A stretch of DNA of 64,000 bases from assembly GCA_022478985.1 (NCBI GenBank), contig JAKSZP010005576.1:41208-105207 (forward strand), given 5' to 3'. The notes under the pieces are model-generated. The model was not told the origin of the DNA. It saw only the letters and a list, made by a program, of their open reading frames with translations, and did no database searches. The first letter of the stretch is position 1. Every line of letters begins with the position of its first letter. The position numbers and the translations under genes are program-made. This document shows, piece by piece, positions 12,101 to 22,849 of this stretch. The stretch is from Massospora cicadina (taxonomy: Eukaryota; Entomophthoromycota; Entomophthoromycetes; Entomophthorales; Entomophthoraceae).

Positions 12101-12705
12101 AATGCGGGTCATGGACCTTAGTTGGCCGTTGTAGACATGGGGACGCATCATGTTTTTGAGCAGCGGGGCATGTTGCGGCAGTGCATCCATTAACCCAAGG
12201 GTGGCTTTTAGAACGCGTAGTTCTACGTGACCCTGTGGGGCGTGGGGTGAGGGTGGCCACCAGTCCGTTGATGAGGTTAGCCAACAGTTCATGTCACCAA
12301 TTAGGAAAGAATTGGGGGGGGTAGTGGGAGGGATTTGATTGATGAGAAAAATTCCCGACACTCATGTGCACCATTTAAGGCGTAAATGTTGACAATTGTG
12401 TGTGCAACATCGGCCCATGAGAAGGTGACAACGAGCACTCAGCCATTTAGGAATGTTTCTGAAGATGTAAATTTGAAAAAATTGTTTTTCCGAATTAGCA
12501 CCCCACAGTGCTTTGACCAAAAGGATAGGGATGGTAGGAGCATTGTTTTCCAAGCTTCCTTGGATCCTCGTGGACAGTGGGACTCCTGGATGGCCAGGAT
12601 ATCCACGGGTAAATTGTCTTGTAAAAAACTCAGTTTCCTAGCCCAGGATGGGGAGGCCTTGAGTCCAGCGATATTCAGCATCCCTAGAGTGAAGGTTTCC
12701 CCCAT
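9164..12705 (-). pseudogene. LINE-C ORF2: APE endonuclease and reverse transcriptase, frameshifted
   Basis: The endonuclease that nicks the target DNA starts near 12705 with MGETFTLGMLNIAGL. It shows DILAIQESH (catalytic Glu), GDMN (about 12290) and SDHQL (about 12020), the expected APE order. The reverse transcriptase follows: FKKGDKLDLANW and DQQKAYDRVN (motif A) in 10908-11249, then RGLRQGDP near 10760. One C is missing from the run just after the GDP codons compared with LINE-A, which shifts the frame. The active-site box reads FEED (10606-10866) instead of FADD, so the first catalytic Asp is lost. Thumb is at 9952-10413 and the CX2CX7HX4C finger at about 9500-9560 (CVMCGQYGTLFHRLEKC). 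ORF2 is therefore dead despite an intact element outline. Confidence 0.9.
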
Positions 12706-12922
12706 TGCACCTTAGGTGCGAGGGGTGGGCCCCGGGCCCACCAGCCTCTTCCAGGTCCCCACGGGCTTTCACAGCAGCGTGGGTATTAGCAGCAATGCTA
12801 TTGGGGTTTTTGTTAATTTTTGCAGAAAGAGTCGCATTGGCTTTGGCCTTCACTTTTTGTTTTCCCGGCGTCGGACGAATTTTTTGCGGTGTGGATAAGT
12901 TTGGTGCACCATCAAGTGGGGC

Positions 12923-14123
12923 TTAGAAAATTTTATCAGTTGGGATAGGTCCCAAGTCAGTTTCAACTGGGGCTTGGGTGCAGTGATTGGGTGAGATCAA
13001 ATCTCCCATCAGATCCTCGGATTGAGTGGCCCATTCAGCATGGGCCTCCCAATCTGATTGGGTGATGGATTCCCAAGTTGCTTCCACCGCGAAGGTCTCC
13101 ATGTCCTCCTGGCGTTGTGAGTGTGGGATGGTGGTGGTGGCCTTGGCCACTTCCTTGGCCGCGGTCCTATGGGCCTGCTTGGCCTTCTTCCGCTCCTGCA
13201 GGGAGATGGGCTTTACCAATAGGTAGCAGCCTTGTGCTCCCCACGGGAAAGCCTCCTTGGTGCTAGCGGTTGGTTTGTAGTGCGCCTCTCCACTGGCCAT
13301 GGCCACTGAGGGGTGCTCTTGGAATATGACGCCCTCTTTGATGGGGCATGCATGCGCCTTATGGCCAAACGCATCACAGTGGGTGCAAATGGGGGCGCGC
13401 TGTCCACAGTTACCCGGAATGGGTGGGTGGTGTGCCCTGCAATGTTAATAAAGTGGAGTGTGGGATCTGGGTTAGGTCCTTTGCGATCTCCTCAGTTGGG
13501 GTCAGAACTGCGATGGCTTTGCCGGTGCACAGGTGTGGCATCAGCATGAAGCGTTGCATTTCAAAAGATTGTATTTCTCCATATATGGCGAGACCATCTT
13601 TCAGGTGTTGCTCCAAAATATCACATTTTACCGTAGTAGGCAAAAAGTCAAACGTGAGGAAAATTTGGTTTGATTTTGTCCATCTGGTGTATTTAGTTTC
13701 GACGACCTGTTGCCCTTTGGGGAGGTCAACCGCTATGCGCACCGCTGCAGCCTCTTCTGCTGCTATTTTGCTTTCAAAACCTAGGTCCAGCCAACCGTGT
13801 GACATGGAGTGAGGTGCAATGTACACCGCGGTCAGGAAAATTTTGTGTACATCTTCACAAAATTTTTCCCATAGGGCCATTTTTTGGATGTCCAGATACA
13901 CATGGACTCCAAATTCCACCGACAAAAGTGGCTGGGAATGTGGCGTGTTGATGTACTGGTTGCATCGTGCTTGCCACGCAAGTATTTTCAGGGAAATTGT
14001 GACCGCCAGTTTTTTTAGATCTTTTTCTATTCCGCCAGATTCTCCGGGGCGTTTTCGAACATTAGAGGCCGCGGGCCTTCTGCCTGCTCCTCTTGCCTTG
14101 CTTGCCCAACTGCTCCCAGACAT
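12923..14123 (-). pseudogene. LINE-C ORF1: CCHC-knuckle RNA-binding protein
   Basis: ORF1 proteins of LINEs coat the element RNA and accompany it to the target. This one starts with MSGSSWASKARG at 14123 and stays open for 237 residues to 13410. It then shifts frame near the zinc knuckle (CTHCDAFGHKAHAC, about 13370), and an Ala/Lys/Glu-rich C-terminal part runs to about 12923. The central region (LDLGFESKIAAEEAAA, then a block around KDGLAIYGEI) parallels the ORF1-only proteins at 18535-19531 (FDVGFQSEEDAEAAA, VAGLMAYGTQ), showing common ancestry, although the N-termini differ. The start is the first ATG after a short 5' UTR. Confidence 0.85.
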
Positions 14124-14218
14124 GAGCGCAGACTAATCCCCTCTATTAGATTATCAAACTAGATTTAGTCTTGAATTGAATGGGTTGCAAAAGTGTTTGC
14201 AACGAGAAAGAAAAGTAT

Positions 14219-14236
14219 CAAGAGCTGCATATTATT
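14219..14236. repeat. LINE-C target-site duplication, right copy
   Basis: Exact copy of the 18 bp at 8928-8945. The LTR S1 sequence resumes directly after it. Confidence 0.9.
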
Positions 14237-14361
14237 AAATTAGTTTATTCTGTTGTTTCAAAGGGCATTGATCATCATATTGTTGATCCTATTACTCAGT
14301 GGGCCAAACCCTGTGCAAAATCCCTTATGGCGTATATTACAATTCTGAAAATTTTATAACA
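14237..14361 (+). repeat. Solo LTR S1, right part
   Basis: This continues the LTR interrupted at 8945. It contains the CAGTGGGCCAAACCCTGTGC block that matches the Gypsy-4 LTR end region, and it finishes TTATAACA at 14361, with the terminal CA expected of an LTR. LINE-B resumes immediately (GTCCGTCTGG). The flanking pentamers ATCCC (8569-8573) and GTCCG (14362-14366) agree at only three positions, so the 5-bp duplication is decayed or the end is off by a few bases. Confidence 0.72.
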
Positions 14362-14496
14362 GTCCGTCTGGTGGAGTAGGTGTGGGTGGCCTGTGGTTGG
14401 TGGTTAGGTTGTCCCAACAGTTGAGGTCACCAACTACAAAGTATTATATGGGAGGGGGAAGGAGGCCATGGCTTAGATGAAATTTCCTTAAACTCG
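14362..14496 (-). pseudogene. LINE-B endonuclease fragment between two inserted LTRs
   Basis: About 135 bp that align with LINE-C around 12240-12370 (shared GGTGGCC and TCACCAA blocks near the GDMN region of the endonuclease). This short fragment proves that LINE-B continues to the right of solo LTR S1. It is cut again at about 14497. Confidence 0.72.
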
Positions 14497-15517
14497 TGTC
14501 AGAAAATTGACCTTGGGCTTTGCTAGTTGGCAGGCTAACCAGTATGAAGACTGGTCAGCCCTTGCCGTTTTACCTTAGGAGTTGGAGCTAGCAGCGCCGG
14601 CTAACACCTTGGCGTGTCACCCACGCCAATTTGGGGATCCCCTTTAACCTAAACTCCAACCAACGAAAAATAATAAACTTATAACAAAAGGTAGAATAGG
14701 CAAAGAGATATTTATTGAGAAGGAAGCGCCAGGTATTTATACTATTTACAAAAGGGCTACTGCGCCCATCGCTGACCTATCAGCTCTTCTGCTGGTTCTT
14801 CCAGCCAACCACTTCTCTTCTTCTTCTTATTCTACTTCTTGCTATTCTACTTTATCTCTTTCCTGGCGTCAACCCTCTCACTCCGTCCTTCCTGATGTCT
14901 GAATTAGTTTTAGATTCATCCTTGGTCTTAAGTCACCGGTGAACCATATAAATAATTAATCCAAATAAACGTCAAATTTTTATTTAACCTTTGAGTTGAT
15001 ATAATTGCACCAGAAACCACTTCAGTTGCTCACTTTGATTTGGAATATCTCAGCATCTCACTGACATCTATTCTCCTCTTATCTTAATATAAAAAGAGTT
15101 ACCAGAAACAACCTCAGCCACCTTAAACTCATAATTGTTGGATCTGCCAACATTGGATAATCAGGCAGCGAACATCTGAAGCTAATACATTGGCTTTCCA
15201 CTGGAAGTCCCACAATGGACCTTGAATGGTCATTGGCGTCAACCACTGATTCTGCTGACTGATTGGATCATCCTCAGCTATCAGTTGCTGGTGATCCTTC
15301 TACTAATTTGGGGCAACTGATTGGCCCCACTCGAACCTAAATACCAAACTCATTGGAATACTAATTTCAGCTCAACCCATATTGGGGAGCAACTAACCAG
15401 CAATCACATTAAAGCACACAAAATTCAGTCAATAAACCTTTCCGCTGGGATTGGCCATATCATTCCAAATAACGTTTAATCATTGAAGTATTTCATCTGG
15501 TTAAAATTCTGAAAACA
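14497..15517. mobile_element. Solo-LTR-like insertion S2 in LINE-B
   Basis: About 1 kb with no LINE sequence separates two LINE-B endonuclease fragments that are adjacent in LINE-C. It starts TGTCAGAAAATTG and ends CTGAAAACA. Both ends resemble the Gypsy-1 LTR (starts TGTTAAA with TTGGGCTTTG nearby, ends AATTCTGACA), and a TATTTATAC block lies inside. A solo LTR of a Gypsy-1 relative is the best reading. The flanking duplication is unclear, so the borders may be off by about 10 bp. The small open frame at 14715-14942 inside it has no recognisable similarity. Confidence 0.55.
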
Positions 15518-16273
15518 TGTGCACAGGTTAGCCATAGATGTTAATTATTGTGTGCACTTTGGCATCCCAAGAAAAGGGCATGAAAAGCACTTGTCCATCA
15601 AAATGTGTTGTTTTTTCTAAAAATTTAAAATTGTGGTTTGCCCAAATCAGCACCCCACAGTGCAGCAACCAAAAGGATTGGGAGGGCTGAGCATGGTTGC
15701 CCATGTGTCCTCAGCATCTTTCTGACAGTGGGTTTCCTGGATTGCCAGGATGTTCACAGGTAAATTATTTCTTAGGATGCTCAGTTTTTTAGCCTGGGAC
15801 GTAGAGGCCTTAAGTCTGGAGATGTTCAGCGTCCTATTGTAAAGATACCCCCATCACTCCTTAGGAGTATGGGAGGGCCCCTCAGGACCTGCCGCCCTTT
15901 CTGTCATGCAAGCTCAGCCAGTTTTTTTGTTGGCAAGTGTTTGAAGCTGGCATATTTTTAAGTGTATAGGTATTATCTTTAAGAGACTCCTTAGGCGTGG
16001 ATTTCTTGATTTGTTGTTTTTTTGCTCTTTGCAGTTTTATGAGTTACTGTGGATTTGTGGTGCACCATCAAGTATGTCCACCAAGACTTAACCAAAAAAT
16101 TTGCATAAAAACTGGTTGAGAAAATCCGCTTGCACTGTGATGCATGAATCCAGTGGGTGTGTATCATGCACATATTGCAGGTTTGAGGGCTGGATCCCCC
16201 CATCTGATTGGATGGGATTATGGAATTCTACTGAAGTAAAAAACTCAGTCTGGTTGGCTTAAATCTGGGCAGG
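15518..16273 (-). pseudogene. LINE-B endonuclease N-terminus and ORF1 C-terminus
   Basis: The region is collinear with LINE-C 12370-13090. 15518 to about 15850 holds the degenerate endonuclease start (matching the blocks that encode DILAIQESH and the CGVLI segment in LINE-C). About 15850-16273 covers the junction with ORF1 and the ORF1 C-terminus. No long frame survives. Gypsy-1 cuts it at GCAGG (16269-16273), and LINE-B resumes at 25895 with the duplicated GCAGG. Confidence 0.78.
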
Positions 16274-17226
16274 TGTTAAAATATTGGGCTTTGTGGCTCA
16301 CTTCTAGCCCTGAATTTTAACTGCACAGATTCATGGATCCTGGCGTTGATTATTTGAATGAGATTGATAGACTGGGGCAATAATAGTATGAAGACTAATA
16401 TTTGGGTTGATTGCCCAAAAGTTACGTTGAGATTAAAGTTTAACGCTAAGCTGGTGCTTCTTCCTCTTGAAAATATTTTGATACTGGTAGGGAACACTTT
16501 CCCCATTCCCTTCTCGTGGAGCCAAGCAGAGATTTTGATATTGCCAACCTAAGGATATCTGATCCATGCACTCTTCTCTTAAGAGTAATGTTTAAAACAA
16601 CCAATGTTTACCAACTAAGCTAATTTCAATTTAAATCCAATTTTATTAGGGAATTATTTGTGGTTTTTATAATTAGAATTGGTACACAACTTTTCAGCTG
16701 TCCAATAAGAATATTTGTGCTCCTATACTGGTTTTGACCCTAAGTGTTAGGTACCAAATCTCATCAGGTACCATTGCCTTGGGTTTTTTAGGCAGAGTAA
16801 TCTTTGGGCGTTTGGAGGACCAAACTTGTGATATTAGGTACACAAAACCGATTGTTTTGGCTGATGACAATTCCACTCTTCGTCTGGCGCTCAAATGTTT
16901 TGGTAGTTTCTGACGAATCCAATCTTTTCCACTCTGAACAATTCCCTATAATTTGACTATCAGGTATTATCCCAATATCAAATTATTGCTTAATTTTGTT
17001 GGGGATGATGCCTGACAAAATTATCTCTCAGTGGCCTCAAATATCATTGGGAATGATGCCCAAAAAATAATTCATTAGTCAGTGACTTCTAATATCATCA
17101 GGGATGCTGCCTGACAGTATTCTCATCAATCAGCCACTATTGCTGATCCTCTACAATTATAAACTAATCGTCGAATCTCATATTCAGTCAAAAGGTTGGA
17201 TTATGTGGTCATCTGCAATTCTGACA
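16274..17226 (-). repeat. Gypsy-1 3' LTR
   Basis: This 953-bp LTR starts TGTTAAAATATTGGGC and ends CAATTCTGACA on the plus strand. It pairs with 24944-25894. The element's polypurine tract is next to it at about 17227-17240 (CATCCCCCTTCTT on the plus strand, read as AAGAAGGGGGATG on the element strand). Confidence 0.9.
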
Positions 17227-17492
17227 CATCCCCCTTCTTGACCAGATATCCTCATAAGATAGAACCCTCTGGAATGGAAGCTGCCTCAGCTGGAGTTCAT
17301 ATTTGGTTTGTCATATTTCTATGTCCTCAGCATATTGCAGCTCTGTCCGCACTCAATGCCCATATGCTCTGTTCAGTATGATGACTTTGTATCCTTAGTT
17401 GCTACCAATTGCCGCCTCTTTACAAGTGCAGTTCCTGCAACATTATGTTGCGCCAGTCCCATCTTCACATCTGTTGTGAGAGAACAATTAGT

Positions 17493-17600
17493 CCACCTGT
17501 ATAAACCCCAGGATGAGTTGTTGGCACTCTTGCCACCTGTACAAACCCCATGATGGGTTCCGCGGGCACTCTTTCCACCTGTACCAACCCCAGGACAGGT
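17493..17600. repeat. Three tandem ~41-bp repeats in the Gypsy-1 3' untranslated region
   Basis: The block CCACCTGTAYMAACCCCAKGA begins at 17493, 17533 and 17575, giving periods of 40 and 42 bp. A reverse-complement version with three spaced units occurs upstream of the Gypsy-5 3' LTR (about 62950-63070). It is therefore a conserved 3' feature of this gypsy lineage, with no spacer pattern of a CRISPR array. Confidence 0.65.
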
Positions 17601-17718
17601 CTCAACATCTCATTGATAGGGACTATTCCAGCGGACCTATTTCAGCCCTTCCTGATCCTGCCCATGCTTGGGACTCATGCCCACTACTATTTCTTCCTCC
17701 ACATTCAGTAAGTGGGAA

Positions 17719-17736
17719 TATCACTAGATGCTTTAC
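17719..17736. repeat. Target-site duplication of ORF1-only element 1, left
   Basis: TATCACTAGATGCTTTAC recurs exactly at 19622-19639, an 18-bp duplication that defines the element between them. Confidence 0.9.
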
Positions 17737-19621
17737 GATTTATTCAAGGTACACCGACCAGGGGACAGACAGTACTGATCACAACACTCAAAACGGCAAA
17801 ACAAACTACTAACCAGGTGGGAATCAGAAACTGCTTAACCCACCATGGCAGAGGGTGAGGAGGGGTTGGGGGTTGGTTTTCAGAAAGACCCACCTCGATC
17901 AAGGGGTGTTAGTTACAGTACCAGATCAGAGCAGAGAGCCAGGGCGTTGGGGCATCTTCATAGTGGGGGCTGAGGTCAGCGTAGTAGGAGTTTTCCACTT
18001 CTGCATCAAGATAATGATGGGAAAGTGTTTCAACAAAAGCTGCGAGGAGAACTTCAGCTTCTTTGCGGGCTTCAGGAAGCTGGGTGAAAAGGGAGATACT
18101 GTGGCGGGTGATTTTGGCTGAGGGGTTGAATGAAGCAAGCGTTGTGACATTCATAACAGCGATTTCAGCATCATCAAATAGTTTTGAGATGTCACTGCAG
18201 GAAGATTCAGGGAAGTCAGGGGGAAGAAGATGGTGGGAAGGCCATGCTGGAGCTGAGCCACTGACTGGGCCACCGCGGTGCGTAGTTTTGGGCAATGAGG
18301 AGAGGCCACCGCAGCTAAGGCGAGCTGGTGGTCACTTTGGAAGGGGCTGTATTGGGTAGAGGAGCGAAATGGCGAGGGGTAGGGGTTTCATCAAAGTTGG
18401 GAAGGAAAAATTCTGCCCGACCATAATCGCCATGGCAGAGAGGTTGACCTGTATGCTTACTAATGAGGATATTACCTGATTCGTCAGTTTCAGTTAATAG
18501 ATCCCATGAATTTGGTTCACTGGAATAGTGGCGTTTAAATTTGAGTGGGTAGGATTGGGCGAATGGGCAGCTGCTTGGGTGCAAATGTTGGTCCAAGCAT
18601 TGCTCTGATTGGCTGGCGTAGATTTAGGTGGGAGAGTGAGGATGGAGGTTTTGGGTGGGGCTGATTTTCCATGTGGGCCCACTGAACGAGATTGGAGGGT
18701 GGGAGGGGGCAGCAAAGCGCCCCATACTGAACCTCCAGAGGGGGCTCAGAAGCTGCATTAGCGGATTTGGCCTTAGGGCACGCTCTTTTTGCATGGTCGA
18801 GGCCAAAGCAGAGGGAACAAATCTGCCTACCATTATCGACCTGAGCCCAAAAGAAATGATCAGGCGCTGCAGCCACACTAGCGCGGGGTGTGATTTGTTG
18901 GGCTATGGTAGGGTGGTGTGGTATGATGGTGGCTGTTGCACGAGGAGCAGCAAGGCGTTCTGCACCAGATGGAATGGCAAAGATGAGGTTGGGCTGAGTG
19001 CCATAAGCCATGAGCCCCGCGACCAACTGGTCATACAAAACCTGGGGTGGAAGGTGGGATGGGAGATTTGCAAAGGATACCACTAGTGTGGTGTCTGAAG
19101 GGAGGCGAGTACGGGTTGTGGGAATGGGGGTTTTTTTATAAATTATAGGAGTTTGTGCTGCCGCTTCAGCATCCTCCTCAGATTGGAACCCAACGTCAAA
19201 GTAGCCCTTAAAAGGGCGGTAGTCTATAAAGCCAGCTGGCGCAAAGGCTGTAGTGGCTAGGTCAATAATTGCCTTATTGGCATATGGGAACAAACGCCCA
19301 TAGTCCACTCTGAGGCAATAGCGAATAGCAGAGCGAGGGAGGGTGAGAGGATGGGGGCGAGAAGGGTGGACGCGCGCCAGGTGGAGCGCTAAGTCCCGTG
19401 GGGGACAAAACGGTTGGAAGCAGTGGGCGGGCTGTTTGAACCTGTCCAAACGCGCTTGCCTGCAGGGTGGAAAACGCTAGGTGGGGGTGCACTGCTGCCC
19501 CACACTGGGGTGGCAGGCGGCAGAGCCAAGGACATCAAAGAATAGGTTTGGGCAGATGGCTGTGGATAAATAAACTTAAATTTAAAATCGCTCAAAAGTG
19601 ACTTTGAGCGGTTAAAGAGAG
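17737..19621 (-). mobile_element. ORF1-only retroelement 1, inserted in Gypsy-1
   Basis: This 1885-bp element is bracketed by an exact 18-bp target-site duplication. On the minus strand it has a short 5' UTR containing ACTTTTGAGCGATTTTA (shared with the element at 51851), then one long ORF1-like coding region, then a 3' tail GTCTGTCCCCTGGTCGG (17754-17770) and an end at TGAATAAATC. The tail matches LINE-A/B/C tails at nearly every base. No endonuclease or reverse transcriptase coding sequence is present, and none would fit. It therefore looks like a non-autonomous element moved in trans by the LINE machinery, comparable in layout to mammalian HAL1. Confidence 0.87.
17909..19531 (-). pseudogene. 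ORF1-like CCHC protein of ORF1-only element 1
   Basis: Start is inferred at the ATG near 19531 (MSLALPPATPVW), because the element at 51851 begins similarly (ATG at 51951, then PPAAPMW). One frameshift near 19400 links it to a 304-residue open stretch (18535-19449). That stretch holds the FDVGFQSEEDAEAAA block and a CCHC knuckle (CSLCFGLDHAKRAC, about 18780-18825). A second frame change near 18560 leads to WDLLTETDESGN and AEFFLPNFDE (18315-18596), then a Ser/Leu-rich C-terminal part (17909-18295). The C-terminal region is conserved in the copies at 53000 and 54600 but absent from LINE ORF1. The likely role is nucleic-acid binding of its own RNA, by analogy with LINE ORF1. Confidence 0.75.
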
Positions 19622-19639
19622 TATCACTAGATGCTTTAC
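19622..19639. repeat. Target-site duplication of ORF1-only element 1, right
   Basis: Exact second copy of the 18 bp at 17719-17736. Gypsy-1 3' sequence resumes after it. Confidence 0.9.
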
Positions 19640-20036
19640 TGTTCAAACTAAATTGTTTTTTATATTTTCTACTTTTTTGTATTTTTATGCATCTTTTCTT
19701 ATTTTTTATTTTTATTTTTATTTTTTATTCTAAATTTTAAGTCCAATACTTTAAGTATTTCGCATTGTCTCTATTGACTATGTGACCATCCTCACTATTC
19801 TTGATCATATAGGCATCATTTGCCAACTTGGTGATAATTTCAAACAGTCCCATCCATAGGGCGTCCAACTTATTTTTTCTCCAAAAACCCATAGGTATCA
19901 CAATAGGCTACCCTATCGCCCACATGGTATTCTTTCAACGGAAGTCAATTCTGGTTGTCCATTTTTTTGCATTGATTCTTTTCCTCAATGTCACATTGAA
20001 TTCCCAAATTTGTAATTCAAACAGTATATCGGCAAG

Positions 20037-20720
20037 TCAGGATAGATAATGTTTGGCACTCATCCCCGAAGATGGCTCTACTGCTGAATACAATATTGGC
20101 GGCAATGCGGCTTTCTGCCCATATAAAAGTTCAAATGGCGTTTTCTTGGTTACCGAATAGTAACTGATATTATAAGCAAAAATGACCAAACTCAGATATG
20201 ATCCCCACACAGAAGCTTTCCCCACAACCAATTTTTATAAGGTTGAGGCTAGAGTTGTGTTCACTCTTTCCACCATTCAGTTCATTTCTTGACAATAGGG
20301 GATGGATACAACACCTCGGATTTCCATTAATATATTAAGCCTGGGAATCACATGTGAAGTAAAATTGTTTCTGTTGTCACTGAGAATGACTTGAGGGCAA
20401 CTGAGCCAATAGATCACTTGGTTAAGTATAAACTTCACCATACTTATTGCATCTATTTTGCTGAGGGCTTTCATTTCAACCCATTGGGTTAATTGATCTA
20501 TGGTGACAATTTTATACTTCACTCCTCCAGTGCTGATACTTAAGGGTCTAATAACATCTATGGACACCGTGTGCCGTGCAAAACCAGGGCGTACTAGCCA
20601 ATACCATCAGATGTTCTTGTGCGGCTTGTGCAGCTGACATTCCACACAACAGGCTAAGTAATCTATACCATCGTTGTTGATCAATTCCCAGTAATAATAC
20701 TGGCTAATATGATCTACTGT
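20037..20720 (-). pseudogene. Gypsy-1 integrase remnant
   Basis: The integrase pieces read DVIRPLSISTGG followed by VTIDQLTQWVE (first core Asp region), then ILSDNRNNFTSH (second Asp, 20277-20567), and a C-terminal core segment FAYNISYYSVTKKTPFELLYG (20037-20231). A His/Cys zinc-binding segment (CHLQ-like, near 20580-20700) precedes the core. The glutamate segment falls at a stop between the two open pieces. Integrase would insert the element cDNA with 5-bp duplications, as observed. Several stops make it inactive. Confidence 0.82.
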
Positions 20721-20739
20721 TTTCCTTAGTCCACCATGG

Positions 20740-22468
20740 CCAATGACCTTGTGAGCAACTCAAATGATTTCTGCTTGTTCCGATTGTTTAGAAAAAAAAC
20801 CCATTTTTCCTTAGATTGTTTTTTATAATTGGTTGTCCTTAAATATGGTTTTTTCCATGGCTTTTCATAATGCAAATCAAATTTCATGGGGCCCATCCCT
20901 GATATCTTTTTTGGTCATCTGCTAGAATAGTGCATCAGCCTGAGGATAGATCACATGAACAACTTGCAATTGAGACAATCTGTTGGCATTCTGATGTACC
21001 ACTCCAGCCCAATGGATAATTTTTGAAATCATAGGCTTGCAGCTTTAAAGCCTATTAGGCCAACTGGCCCTCTGGTTCCTTCAGGTTATGAAGCCAGCGC
21101 AGGGACAAGTGGTCGGTTATGACTTTAAAGTGCATTCCATATATGTAGACTTAGAAATTGTTTTCAGGCATGGATGACTGCCAGACACTCTTGCTCCATC
21201 ATGGTATAGTTTCTTTCCGCTGGCAACAGTGTTCTACTTACATAGGCTACTGGATGTTCATCCCCGTTGTCATCTAATTGACTTAGAACAGCTCCAATTG
21301 GCATTAATGAGGCATCCACTTGGATTATCTTTCCTGACTAAAATTTGGATATTTCAACACTGGGCTGCTCATGAGATATTTTCAGAGCTTATTGAATGAC
21401 TTCTAAGCCTCTTCAAATCCACACAAATCCCTTTTTTGGATCCTTGTCTAAGTGAAATAGAGGTTTGGCGATTCCAATGAAGTCTTTGATGAATCGGTGA
21501 TAGTACCCAACCATTCCCAAAAAGACTTGAATATTCCAGACACTTTTTGGGATTGACATCCGCTCAATAGCTTCTATTTTCATGGGTTGTGGTTGTAATC
21601 CATTAGAGTTTATTAAAAACCCTGAATATCTGAGGTCTTTTTTAAAAAGTGGCCTTTTCTTGGCTTAATTTTTAATTTGCCGCTGCCAAAAGCTTGAAAA
21701 CTTCCTCCAGATGCTCTAAATGATCAGAGAAGGTCTTACTGAAGACGTTGATATTGTCTTAGTAGACTAGCATACAGGATAGCTTAAAGGTCACTAAGTA
21801 TTGAATCCATAGCTCGCTGAAAAGTCACCAGCGCATTGCATAATCATTGTGGAATTCTGGTAGACTGGTACAGTCCTTGTGTGGTAATTATTGCACATTT
21901 TTCTTGATCTTCTTTTGGAAAATCAATTTGCCAATAGCCCAAAATCAGGTCCATAGCCAAAAAGTATTTTGCCTCCCCCAGGCAATAAAGCTCGTCGTTG
22001 ATTCATGGCATCAGATAAAATCTTTTTTGGTGATCTTGTTTAGTCAGCAATAGTCAATCCCTACTTGAATTTAATCCGTCCTTCTTTTTATCAACAGTAT
22101 CAGACTCACCCATGGGCTTGATGATGGAACGAGTAATCGTATTCCACTAAATTGCTTATCTCATCATTGACCTCCGCTTCTGCTGCTCTTGACCTATGAA
22201 CAGGTCTCATTTGTATCAGCAGACATTCCCCAGTATCAACTTTGTGGATTACGTTTTTTGCACATCTTAAGTCATGATCGTTCTGAGAAAATATCATCCA
22301 ATTTTTTTCAAATAATTGGAGCATGTCCTCCTGCTGATTTGTAGTTAGATCGGCTAGCTGCACATGATCCACTAATAAATTGACACTTTTGGTAACTCCC
22401 GCTGGCAATCTCATTTTAGAAAACGATCCAAATTCATGAAAAGTGAATAGTTCCGCCATCAGGAGCAA
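20740..22468 (-). pseudogene. Gypsy-1 reverse transcriptase and RNase H remnant
   Basis: The N-terminal side of the RT is open at 22106-22468 and reads through VIHKVDTGECLLIQMRPVHR and EVNDEISNLVE, a segment typical of Ty3/gypsy RT entry regions. RT palm follows to about 21500, and connection plus RNase H to about 20750, all in short broken pieces. In a working element this enzyme copies the genomic RNA primed from a tRNA at the site near 24930. Heavy stop density shows long inactivity. Confidence 0.75.
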
Positions 22469-22849
22469 GTGCAGAAATGCAATGGTCTGATTTTTTCAAT
22501 TTCCATTTGCTTTTCTTCCAGATTGGCCATTAATACTCATATCTCTTTGTGACCTAGAATTAAGATCCCTGGTGCAACCCATGGTTTGATCCTTGATTTT
22601 TCCCAGGGATTGATAATTTATCCATAAAGCTGTTCTGGAAGTTCCACCATTAACCTGGTGTTAACTATGATTTGAGCCCCCGGCGGAATAGTGTTTGCTG
22701 CGTTTTCCCTTAGAGGTATTCCCCAAATTCTCCATAACTTTTATCAGCATTGGTTTCCGTTTCCATCAGACTATTTTATAGTGAATGGGTATAGTACCAT
22801 CACTATAAATTAAATTGACAAAGTTATTCTTCTTTGTCAGCGAAGTTTC

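Larger units (their letters stand above)
8946..14218 (-). mobile_element. LINE-C: full-length L1-type LINE inserted in solo LTR S1
   Basis: This 5273-bp non-LTR retrotransposon is flanked by an exact 18-bp target-site duplication (8928-8945 and 14219-14236). Its order on the minus strand is a 5' UTR of about 95 bp, ORF1 (RNA-binding, CCHC knuckle) and ORF2 (APE endonuclease, reverse transcriptase, zf-RVT). The 3' tail carries GTCCGTCCCATGGTCGG (8967-8983, minus strand) and ends in an AT-rich AATAAATTTTA rather than poly(A). The 5' end begins ATACTTTTCTTTC, which resembles the start of the ORF1-only element at 51851. It lies inside a solo LTR that lies inside LINE-B, so it is the youngest of three layers. 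Confidence 0.93.

Noticed and set aside
11403..12715. Plus-strand open frames (11403-11819, 12386-12715) of 100-140 codons
   Set aside because: They lie antisense to LINE-C ORF2, whose endonuclease and RT motifs are clear on the minus strand. They are shadow frames.
17493..17600. Three regularly spaced repeats resembling a short CRISPR array
   Set aside because: Units are only partly identical, spacers are short and similar to each other, and related units occur in Gypsy-5. It is a 3' UTR minisatellite in a eukaryotic retroelement.
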